NCBI GenBank assembly: GCA_046756405.1
Contig: JBHHWH010000071.1
Coordinates: forward strand, 1 to 12,322
DNA: 12,322 bases
Reading direction: 5' to 3'
DNA from: JBHHWH01 sp046756405
Lineage (GTDB): Bacteria; Actinomycetota; Acidimicrobiia; Spongiisociales; ZC4RG35
Numbering within the stretch: the first letter of the stretch is position 1; every line of letters begins with the position of its first letter. Below, in pieces: positions 5,810-12,235 of this stretch. Under the pieces are notes generated by a model that saw nothing but the letters and a program-made list of their open reading frames with translations, ran no database searches and had not been told where the DNA came from. The position numbers were made by a program, and so were the translations under genes.

Positions 5810-7185
5810 TGGAGATCCACGCCATCCGCACCGAGGGTCTGGGGGATACCAGCTATGTCCTCAGCCACGACGGTGTAGCGGTGGTAGTGGACCCCCAACG
5901 GGACATCGACCGTTTCGAAACGGCCGTCGAAGCCACCGGAGCCGATCCCCGCTTCGTGTTGGAGACCCACGTCCACAACGACTACATCTCCGGTGGGCGG
6001 GACCTCGCCCGCCGACTCGGCGCCGAATTGGTCTTCCCTTCGGCGGCGGCACCCGTGTTCCGGCACCGACCCGCCTTCCACTATGAGGACATTGAAGGCG
6101 GCCCGCTGGTAGTCCGGCCCATCCACACCCCCGGCCACACTCCGGAGCACACGTCTTATCTGATCCTCGTGGAGGGGGAGCCCTACGCCGTCTTCTCCGG
6201 AGGGTCCCTCCTGGTGGGCTCGGCGGGCCGCTCTGACCTGTTGGGCCTGGAACGAGCCGATACCCTGGTGCGCCTCCAATACGCCTCGGTACGCCGTCTT
6301 GCCTCACTTCCGGACGACGTCGGCCTCTACCCCACCCACGGGTCGGGGAGCTTCTGCACCGCCTCCAGCGCCGGCGGCTACACCTCCACCATCGGGGCGG
6401 AGAAAAGAACCAACCCGGTACTCTCCTATCCCGACGAGGACTCCTTCGCCGCGGCGCAGCTCTCCGGCCTGGTCCCCTACCCCGCCTACTACCGGCACAT
6501 GGGCCCCTCCAACCTGTTGGGCCCACCGGCAGCCACCGAGTTCTCCGTGCCCACCCTCTCCGCGGACGCCTACAGCCAGATCGCCGGAGAAGTCAGCGTG
6601 GTGGATGCCCGCCCCAAGACAGAGTTCGCCGCCGGACACCTGCCGGGCTCCCTGGGCATCGAACTCCGGGACGACTTCGGGGTTTGGGTGGGATGGGTGC
6701 TGCCCTTCAATGCTCCGCTGGTGCTGGTGTTGAATCCGGCCCAGGACGTCGAGGAGGCCCTTCGTCAGCTCGTCCGAATCGGCTTCGACGACGTCCGGGG
6801 TGTGGTGACCGATCTTCCCGACTGGCAACGACCCCTCGCCTCCTTCCGGTCGGTGGGCGTCGAGGAGTTCGCCCAGGCCGCCGCCTCTGGAGTTCAGCTC
6901 CTCGACGTACGAGCCCCCAACGAGTGGGAGACCGGGACCCTGCCCGGCTCGGTCCTCGCCTATACACCGGACGTGGTCCAGGCCACACCTGAGGATCTCA
7001 TCCGAGAAGAGCCGGTCTGGCTGGTGTGTGAGAGTGGATACCGGGCCACCATCGCCGCCTCGGCTCTGGAGCAGCGAGGATTCGACCCCGTCGTCCTCCA
7101 CGGCGCAGGAGTTCCAGACGTGCTCCGCGCCCTCAAGGATCTAGGCTTAGGCGTGGATAACACGAGTCCGGCAGAGATCGGCTGA
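5809..7185 (+). CDS. Metallo-beta-lactamase fold / double rhodanese fusion, persulfide dioxygenase-like
   Basis: A 458-residue fusion. Residues 1 to about 245 are a metallo-beta-lactamase domain of the glyoxalase II / ETHE1 group, with ETHVHNDYISGG (52-63), HTPGHTPEH (106-114), the GRSDL segment (140-144) and PTHGSGSFC (175-183). Two rhodanese domains follow. The first (about 246-345) has VVDARPKTEFAAGHLPG but no cysteine where the active loop should be, so it is probably structural. The second (about 346-448) has LLDVRAPNEWETGTLPG and the active loop CESGYR with C407. Relative to ETHE1, iron ligands H79 and H135 correspond to H54 and H110, but D154 corresponds to G132; the last His of HxHxDH is Y59. 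Dioxygenase activity is therefore not assured. Sulfane-sulfur or persulfide handling with the upstream rhodanese is the best inference. Confidence 0.85.
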   Translation: MEIHAIRTEGLGDTSYVLSHDGVAVVVDPQRDIDRFETAVEATGADPRFVLETHVHNDYISGGRDLARRLGAELVFPSAAAPVFRHRPAFHYEDIEGGPLVVRPIHTPGHTPEHTSYLILVEGEPYAVFSGGSLLVGSAGRSDLLGLERADTLVRLQYASVRRLASLPDDVGLYPTHGSGSFCTASSAGGYTSTIGAEKRTNPVLSYPDEDSFAAAQLSGLVPYPAYYRHMGPSNLLGPPAATEFSVPTLSADAYSQIAGEVSVVDARPKTEFAAGHLPGSLGIELRDDFGVWVGWVLPFNAPLVLVLNPAQDVEEALRQLVRIGFDDVRGVVTDLPDWQRPLASFRSVGVEEFAQAAASGVQLLDVRAPNEWETGTLPGSVLAYTPDVVQATPEDLIREEPVWLVCESGYRATIAASALEQRGFDPVVLHGAGVPDVLRALKDLGLGVDNTSPAEIG

Positions 7186-7201
7186 CAATTCGGAGGGGAA
7201 G

Positions 7202-7726
7202 ATGGAGGATCAGGCGGCGAACCCCAAGCGGGCGTCGGGTTGGCTGATCCCCGGGGTCATCGCCCTGGCTACCGTCCTCTTGGTCGTGATCGCTCTAGTC
7301 CGCGAGCCGGCGAAGCTCGACCCCGATACTCCCGAAGGCACCGTCCAGGAGTACCTGCTTGCCGTCAGCGAGGAGCGCTGGGAGGACGCCTTCGCCGTCC
7401 TCGATCCGGAGTTCTTCGTCGGATGCGATGCGGCGGACCTGGCCCGGAACGCACCCCGGGAACCGTTCACTGCTGTTCTTCGCCGCGGCGACCAGCGGGG
7501 GTTGGCTCGACCGGCGCCACCGAACGACGCCGAGTTCGGACCCCAGGGCCCGAAGGCCGACGCCTTCGTAGAGGTGGAGATCCGTTTCGGTGATCCTGGC
7601 CCCTTCAGCAGCGGGTACTCCGATTACGCCTTCTTCGAACTGACAGAAGAGGACGGCTTCTGGTGGATCACCAACGACCCCTGGCCCTACTTCGCCTGGA
7701 GCTGCGCTGAAGGGATGCAGGGATGA
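7202..7726 (+). CDS. Membrane-anchored exported protein of unknown function, possible NTF2-like fold
   Basis: 174 residues that I do not recognise as a named family. A short basic N-terminus (KR at 9-10) leads into one hydrophobic helix (about 14-33), then a polar domain that probably faces outside. The start of that domain, TPEGTVQEYLLAVSEERWEDAFAVL (43-67), has the pattern of small actinobacterial exported proteins with NTF2-like or DUF4878-like folds: a helix pair followed by curved beta strands. Two cysteines in the outside domain, C75 and C168, could form a disulfide. The C-terminal half is rich in aromatic residues (FFEL, FWW, WPYFAW). The ATG has GGAGG at 5-base spacing, 16 bases after the fusion gene. 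It overlaps the next gene by ATGA, so partnership with that membrane protein is likely. Confidence 0.7.
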   Translation: MEDQAANPKRASGWLIPGVIALATVLLVVIALVREPAKLDPDTPEGTVQEYLLAVSEERWEDAFAVLDPEFFVGCDAADLARNAPREPFTAVLRRGDQRGLARPAPPNDAEFGPQGPKADAFVEVEIRFGDPGPFSSGYSDYAFFELTEEDGFWWITNDPWPYFAWSCAEGMQG

Positions 7727-9327
7727 GGGTTGTACTCCCTGTCGTCTTCCTCGGTCTCATCGCAGCCCTGCTGGTGGCCATCGCCCGTCGAATCCTGGGA
7801 CGAAGGGAAGGCAGCAAGGACGGGAACGACATCCTCGTCTATCTGCTCCTCGCCGTCGCCGTGGGAGTGGCCACCTTCTCCCTGGCTCAGCTCGCCAGGG
7901 CGGCCTTCCCCGGCGCCGAGTTGGTCTTCGGCAGTGGAGAGCGGGTGGCCACGGCCCTGGCAGGCCTGGTGGTGAGCATGCCCTTCGTTGTCTACCTGTG
8001 GAGACGCCAGAGCGAACGGCGCCGGATCTATCCCGAGGCCGCAGGTTGGACCCTCTACCTGGCGGCCATCGAGGCCGTGTTCCTCACTTCGGCGGTGATA
8101 GCCGCCATCGAAGTCCTCCGCTGGTTGATCGGTGACGACCCGAGGCCCGACTGGACCAACGTGATCGTCTACGGCGGGGTGGTGGCCTACCACCACTGGG
8201 TAGCACGGCAATCTCCGCCCCGCTCCGACGCCGCCGAGCTTCCCCGGATCATCGGCTCCGCCGTGGGTCTGGTGCCAGCGTCGATCGGGCTCGGGGGCCT
8301 CTTCTTCTGGCTGCTGGAGCTGGTGTATTCACGGTTGACGCCCATCGTCCAGGACGCCGAGCCGGCCACCTCCCTGGCTTTCCTCCTCGTCGGCGGAGCG
8401 GTATGGGCCTATCGGTGGCTGCCTGCCTGGCCCGGCGAGCCCCAGGTCCCGAGACTTGCCTGGACCACGGGAGTCTCCATAGTGAGCCTCGCGGCCACGA
8501 TCGGCGCCCTGGTGGCAGTGGTGATCGACATTTTCACCTACCTGCTTCCCGGTGCGGAGGCCGCGGGCGACCACTTCAGCGCCCTCCCACTACAGCTCGC
8601 CATTGCTGCTACCGGTGCCCTCATCTGGACCCACCACCGTCGTCTCCTCGGCGCCGAGCGGACGCAGGCCCTGCGGGCCTATGGATACGTCCTCGCCGCC
8701 ATCGGCTTAGGAACGGCCATTGGCTCCGGCACGGCCCTCGTCACCGCGGTCTTCGACCCCGGCGCACTGGTGGAGCCGTCGGCGGAGGACGCAGGCACCT
8801 CGGCCATCGTCCTGCTGGCGGCGGTGCTGGTTTGGCACCGCTTCTGGTCCCAGGCCGTCGCCGCACCCCGCGAGTTCGAGGTGGGGAGTCTCACCAGGCG
8901 CATCTACCTGCTCGGAATGGGTGTCGTGACCGGCCTCACCTCGGCGGGTGCGTTGATCGCCGTCCTGGTGGTGATCTTCAGGAGGCTCCTGAGTGTCGAC
9001 ACCGGCGACGGCCTGATGACACCCCTGGCCCTTGCTGTGTTCTCCGGGCTGGCTGCCTGGCACCTGCTGCGCACCCACAACGCCGACCGACAACTGCTCA
9101 GCACCGAAGAGGTGGTCACGCCCTACGCCGTCACCGTGATCTGCTCCCATCCGGGAGTGCTGGCCACCCGTTTCCCGGAGCAGGCCACTCTGACGGTCAT
9201 CTACCGCGACGACGCCGCGGGCGTGATCAACGATGCCATGGCCGACGAGATCGTCACCGCAGTCAACCACCGCTCTTCCGTGGTCTGGGTGGACCAAGAC
9301 GGCTTCCGGGTCGCTCCCCTTCGCTGA
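7723..9327 (+). CDS. Polytopic membrane protein, DUF5671-like, with about six repeated two-helix units
   Basis: 534 residues. An N-terminal hydrophobic helix (about 3-22) and a basic linker lead into a series of about twelve hydrophobic segments up to residue 450, then a soluble C-terminal domain (about 454-534). The helices fall into six similar units of 62-75 residues. Each ends in an aromatic/basic motif: YLWRR (91-95), AYHHWVAR (155-162), VWAYRW (227-232), IWTHHRR (301-307), VWHRFW (370-375) and AWHLLR (445-450). The first units resemble DUF5671, a membrane domain of unknown function found in actinobacteria and other prokaryotes. The start overlaps the previous stop (ATGA). No transport motif, catalytic motif or metal site is evident, so no function is proposed. 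The soluble tail (VTVICSHPG, TLTVIYRDD) is not recognised. Confidence 0.8.
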   Translation: MRVVLPVVFLGLIAALLVAIARRILGRREGSKDGNDILVYLLLAVAVGVATFSLAQLARAAFPGAELVFGSGERVATALAGLVVSMPFVVYLWRRQSERRRIYPEAAGWTLYLAAIEAVFLTSAVIAAIEVLRWLIGDDPRPDWTNVIVYGGVVAYHHWVARQSPPRSDAAELPRIIGSAVGLVPASIGLGGLFFWLLELVYSRLTPIVQDAEPATSLAFLLVGGAVWAYRWLPAWPGEPQVPRLAWTTGVSIVSLAATIGALVAVVIDIFTYLLPGAEAAGDHFSALPLQLAIAATGALIWTHHRRLLGAERTQALRAYGYVLAAIGLGTAIGSGTALVTAVFDPGALVEPSAEDAGTSAIVLLAAVLVWHRFWSQAVAAPREFEVGSLTRRIYLLGMGVVTGLTSAGALIAVLVVIFRRLLSVDTGDGLMTPLALAVFSGLAAWHLLRTHNADRQLLSTEEVVTPYAVTVICSHPGVLATRFPEQATLTVIYRDDAAGVINDAMADEIVTAVNHRSSVVWVDQDGFRVAPLR

Positions 9328-9339
9328 GGTCCGACCGTT

Positions 9340-9891
9340 GTGAGGTGGCTGGCGCACTTTCTCCTCCGGCTTCGCGGTTGGACGTTCGAGGGTGAGTTCC
9401 CGCCCGAACCGAAGATGGTGGCGATCGGGGCGCCCCACACCAGCAACTGGGACTTCATCGTCTTCCTGGCCGCCCTCCACCACTACAAGCTCCGGGCGCG
9501 GTTCCTGGCCAAGGACGGCCTGTTCAGGGGACCCTTCGACTGGTTGTTCAGATACCTGGGAGGCATCCCCGTCAACCGTTCCCGGCCGGGCGGAGTAGTG
9601 CGCCAGGCCGTGGAATCCTTCGCCTCCGAAGACAAGATGCTCCTGGTGATCGCTCCCGAGGGCACCCGTGCCGCCGCTCCCTCGTGGAAGTCCGGGTTCC
9701 TGCGGATAGCCGAGACGGCCGGCGTGCCCGTTCTTTTCGCAGCATTGGACGTTGCCAGGAAACGGGTGGTGATCGGTCCCTTGGTCCGCCACTGGGAGGA
9801 TGACGCCGACTTCATGACCCATGCCCAAGCGTTCTTCTCCGACAAGGTGGGTTACCGGCCCGAGAACCAGGGTCCGGTCGCGCTGGCTTAG
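9340..9891 (+). CDS. Small PlsC-family lysophospholipid acyltransferase
   Basis: 183 residues with the glycerophosphate acyltransferase motifs in order: H33 and D38 in HTSNWD (the catalytic HxxxxD), a basic stretch ARFLAKDGLF (53-62), GGIPVNR (74-80, motif for substrate binding) and PEGTR (106-110), then a proline in AGVPVLF (127-133). This family moves acyl groups from acyl-CoA or acyl-ACP to lysophosphatidate or other membrane acceptors. It is shorter than typical PlsC and lacks a clear membrane helix, as in the compact group often annotated as glycerol acyltransferase. The start is GTG, with GAGGT 9 bases upstream overlapping the preceding stop codon. The stop interlocks with that of the opposite acyl-CoA ligase in TTAG. 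The substrate is unknown. Confidence 0.85.
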   Translation: MRWLAHFLLRLRGWTFEGEFPPEPKMVAIGAPHTSNWDFIVFLAALHHYKLRARFLAKDGLFRGPFDWLFRYLGGIPVNRSRPGGVVRQAVESFASEDKMLLVIAPEGTRAAAPSWKSGFLRIAETAGVPVLFAALDVARKRVVIGPLVRHWEDDADFMTHAQAFFSDKVGYRPENQGPVALA

Positions 9892-11393
9892 GAACTGCCG
9901 GTGACCATGCCCCTGAGGGCATTGCGGTCCACCTTGCCGAGGTGGGTCTGGGGGAGATAGTCGACGAAATAGACGCGACGGGGATGCTTGTAGGCCTCGA
10001 GGTGGCCGAGCACCCAGTCGATGAGTTCCTGTTCGGCCGGGGCTCCTTCGGGGACCACGAAGGCCACCGGCCGGGCCAGGCCTGCTTCGTCCTCCACGGC
10101 CACCACCGCGCACTCCTTCACCGCCGGGTGGTCGAGGAGAGTGGACTCCAACTCCTGGGGCCGGAACCATTTCCCCTTGACCTTGATGGCATCGTCGGCC
10201 CGACCCCGGTGGGTCACGTAGCCGTCCTCGTCGATGGAGACCAGATCACCGCCGACAAACCACTCCCCGCGGAACGCCTCGGTGGTCTTGTCCGGGTCCT
10301 CCCAGTAGCCGAGGGCCAGGGATTCGCCACGAACCCAGAGACGCCCCACCTCACCAGAAGGCACCTCGTTGCCCTCCTCGTCGCAGGCCTTGATCTCGAA
10401 ACCGGGCACCACCCGACCCAACGTTCCCGGCTTCACATCTCCAAGACGGCTGGAGATGAAGATGTGCCACATCTCCGCGGTGCCGAGACCGTCGAGAAGC
10501 TCCACCCCGAAGGTGTCCTTCCAGCGGTGATAGAGGGTCTCAGGAAGGGCCTCGCCGGCGGAGGTGGCGAATCGCAAGGATGAGAGGTCCTGGTCCGCGG
10601 CGCCGCGATGGGAGAGCATCTGGTTGATGGCCGAGGGGACGTTGACCAGGACCGTGGGCCGGTGGTCGGCGATCCGCGAGAAGAGGGCTTTGGGGGTGGG
10701 GTGCTCCTCGAACAGCACCGCCGAAGCTCCCACCGAGAAGGGGAACAACAGGTTGGAGCCGGTGGCATATCCGAAGTACAGCTTGGGCACCGACATGGTG
10801 ATGTCTTCTTCGGTGAGGCCCAGGATCCCGTGGCCGTAGAGCCGGGTGGTGTTGACCAAGCTGCGGTGGGTCTGCACTGCCGCCTTGGGGATGCCGGTGG
10901 TGCCTCCGGAGAACAGCCAAATAGCCGGATCGCCGGGACCGGTGGCCGTGGTCTCGACCTCGCCCTCGGGGAGGTCATCTCCTGGACCCACCTCCACCAC
11001 CGGAGGGCTGTCCTCGCCCGCGGCTTCGGCGAAGGAAGCGACGTGCTCCGGATGCACCACCGCGACGGCGGCGCGGGCCCGTCGCACCAGGGCACCGAGG
11101 GCCTCGGAGGTGAGGCCCGGGTTGACCATCACCACCACCGCTCCGAGGCGGAAGATGGCGAACAAGGAGGCAACAAAGTCAAGGCCGTCGGGCATGACGA
11201 TCAGCACCCGGTCTTCCCGGGTCACTCCCCGCTCGGCTAGTGCCAGGGCCATACCCGAGACGCGGGCATCGACTTCGGCGTAGGTCACGGTTCGATCGTC
11301 GAGGCGGAGAGCCACCCGGTCTCCCCGGCCTTCACGGAGCCGGTCGCCCAGGAAGAACTCGTAGGCGTTCAGGACTCGGGGCCAGTCGCTCAT
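9888..11393 (-). CDS. Benzoate-CoA ligase family acyl-CoA synthetase (AMP-forming)
   Basis: Activates a carboxylic acid to its acyl-AMP and then acyl-CoA. The 501 residues have all the core motifs of the adenylate-forming family: SGGTTGIPK (162-170, phosphate loop), GLGTAEM (302-308), GGD (381-383, usually TGD), GRADDAIKVKGKWFRPQELE (397-416, hinge) and the catalytic lysine K487 in THLGKVDR. Overall wording such as NAYEFFL near the start, KLYFGYATGSNLLFPFSVGA, TSAGEALPE and GTAEMWHIFIS is that of the benzoate-CoA ligase group, so an aromatic or short branched acid is the likely substrate; the sequence alone does not fix it. The ATG at 11393 was chosen over an in-frame GTG at 11405 because the conserved part starts just after it and a TAGCGT box lies upstream. 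Its stop overlaps the acyltransferase stop; it is divergent from the dehydrogenase. Confidence 0.9.
   Translation of the reverse strand: MSDWPRVLNAYEFFLGDRLREGRGDRVALRLDDRTVTYAEVDARVSGMALALAERGVTREDRVLIVMPDGLDFVASLFAIFRLGAVVVMVNPGLTSEALGALVRRARAAVAVVHPEHVASFAEAAGEDSPPVVEVGPGDDLPEGEVETTATGPGDPAIWLFSGGTTGIPKAAVQTHRSLVNTTRLYGHGILGLTEEDITMSVPKLYFGYATGSNLLFPFSVGASAVLFEEHPTPKALFSRIADHRPTVLVNVPSAINQMLSHRGAADQDLSSLRFATSAGEALPETLYHRWKDTFGVELLDGLGTAEMWHIFISSRLGDVKPGTLGRVVPGFEIKACDEEGNEVPSGEVGRLWVRGESLALGYWEDPDKTTEAFRGEWFVGGDLVSIDEDGYVTHRGRADDAIKVKGKWFRPQELESTLLDHPAVKECAVVAVEDEAGLARPVAFVVPEGAPAEQELIDWVLGHLEAYKHPRRVYFVDYLPQTHLGKVDRNALRGMVTGSS
9907..9922. terminator. Hairpin just beyond the acyltransferase stop, possible terminator without U-tract
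   Basis: ATGCCC-CTGA-GGGCAT is a perfect 6-bp stem with a 4-base loop, 16 bases after the acyltransferase stop and inside the last codons of the opposing acyl-CoA ligase. ACC (9904-9906) and GGT (9926-9928) could extend it across a small bulge. There is no following T-run, so it is not a classic intrinsic terminator. Because the two genes meet with overlapping stops, any termination signal for the plus-strand row must lie in this kind of position. Confidence 0.25.
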
Positions 11394-11403
11394 GAGAAGG
11401 GGC

Positions 11404-11409
11404 ACGCTA
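11404..11409 (-). promoter_or_regulatory. -10-like box of the acyl-CoA ligase gene
   Basis: TAGCGT on the minus strand (11409 to 11404) is 10 bases before the ATG at 11393. A start about 7 bases downstream would give a leader of only a few bases, and no ribosome site is visible. This argues against the GTG at 11405, which lies within the box. The -35 region has no clear match. Confidence 0.35.
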
Positions 11410-11417
11410 GCGGTGGT

Positions 11418-11423
11418 TATGTT
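11418..11423 (+). promoter_or_regulatory. -10 box of the dehydrogenase gene, leaderless type
   Basis: TATGTT (TANNNT) ends 8 bases before the ATG at 11432, so transcription would begin at or next to the start codon. No Shine-Dalgarno sequence is present. Together with the ligase box on the other strand it puts two divergent promoters into a 38-base gap (11394-11431). Confidence 0.45.
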
Positions 11424-11431
11424 GGTTCCGC

Positions 11432-12235
11432 ATGGCGACCATCCTCATAACAGGAGCTTCGTCTGGCATCGGCGCGGCGACCGCCCTGACCCTGGGTCGG
11501 GACGGGCACCACATCATCGCCGCCGGCCGCTCCGAGGAACGCACCCGGCCAGTGGTAGAGGAGATCAACGCGTCAGGCGGGGATGCGGAGTTTCTCCATC
11601 TGGACCTGGCCTCCCTGACTTCGGCCGGTGAGGCCGCCCAGCGGTTCGTAGAGTCCGGAGTCACCCTCGACGTGCTGATCAACAACGCCGGTGTGGGAGG
11701 GGTGAAGGGACTGACCGAGGACGGGTTCGAACTCAACTTCGGCGTCAACCATCTAGGGCATTTCATGTTCACCCACCAACTGTTCCCTGCCTTTCGTCCG
11801 GGGACCCGGGTGGTCCAAGTGGCCAGCGCCGCCCACTCCAGCGCCCCGGGTATCGACTTCGAGCGGCTGAGACGGCCCACCCGCTCGTTCTTTGGGCTCA
11901 AGGAGTACGCCGTCTCCAAGCTGTGCAACGTCCTCTTCGCCCAGGAGATGGCCCGCCGCCGGCCCGACCTCCGCACCTACTCCCTCCACCCGGGGATGGT
12001 GGACACCAACATCTTCCCCCGCGGGACCAAGTGGTTCCTCCGATCGCGGTTGCTCACCCCGGAGCGGGGAGCGGACACGGTGATCTGGTGTGCCACCGGG
12101 TCGGAGGTAGCCGACCAGACCGGCCTCTATTACACCAACAGGCAGGTGAGGGCCCCGTCCCAGGTGGCCCAGGACGACGATCTGGCAAAGAGACTGTGGG
12201 AGCGGTCCGAAGAGTGGTGCGGAGTTACCACCTAG
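11432..12235 (+). CDS. Short-chain dehydrogenase/reductase (SDR), retinol dehydrogenase-like group
   Basis: 267 residues, a complete classical SDR that oxidises or reduces an alcohol/carbonyl substrate with NAD(P). The cofactor loop TGASSGIG (7-14) is at the start, GRS (32-34) follows the second strand, DLAS (58-61) and NNAG (84-87) are in place, and the catalytic residues are S132, Y159 and K163 (YAVSK). HPG (186-188) follows as usual. The basic residue R33 after the second strand hints at NADP rather than NAD, which is an inference. The segments NHLGHFMFTHQL and the short HPG-containing loop resemble the retinol dehydrogenase / WW-oxidoreductase-like group common in actinobacteria; the substrate cannot be assigned. 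It starts directly behind a TANNNT box, and its TAG stop shares CTAG with the opposing gene. Confidence 0.9.
   Translation: MATILITGASSGIGAATALTLGRDGHHIIAAGRSEERTRPVVEEINASGGDAEFLHLDLASLTSAGEAAQRFVESGVTLDVLINNAGVGGVKGLTEDGFELNFGVNHLGHFMFTHQLFPAFRPGTRVVQVASAAHSSAPGIDFERLRRPTRSFFGLKEYAVSKLCNVLFAQEMARRRPDLRTYSLHPGMVDTNIFPRGTKWFLRSRLLTPERGADTVIWCATGSEVADQTGLYYTNRQVRAPSQVAQDDDLAKRLWERSEEWCGVTT

Noticed and set aside
6304..7101. A 265-codon minus-strand frame over the rhodanese domains
   Set aside because: Antisense to the verified fusion gene; composition typical of a reverse-complement shadow.
8707..10170. A 487-codon open frame on the minus strand across the membrane protein, the acyltransferase and the ligase end
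   Set aside because: It runs antisense to plus-strand genes with clear helices and catalytic motifs; its translation is low-complexity G/R/P/H-rich with no domain. Long antisense frames are expected in GC-rich DNA.
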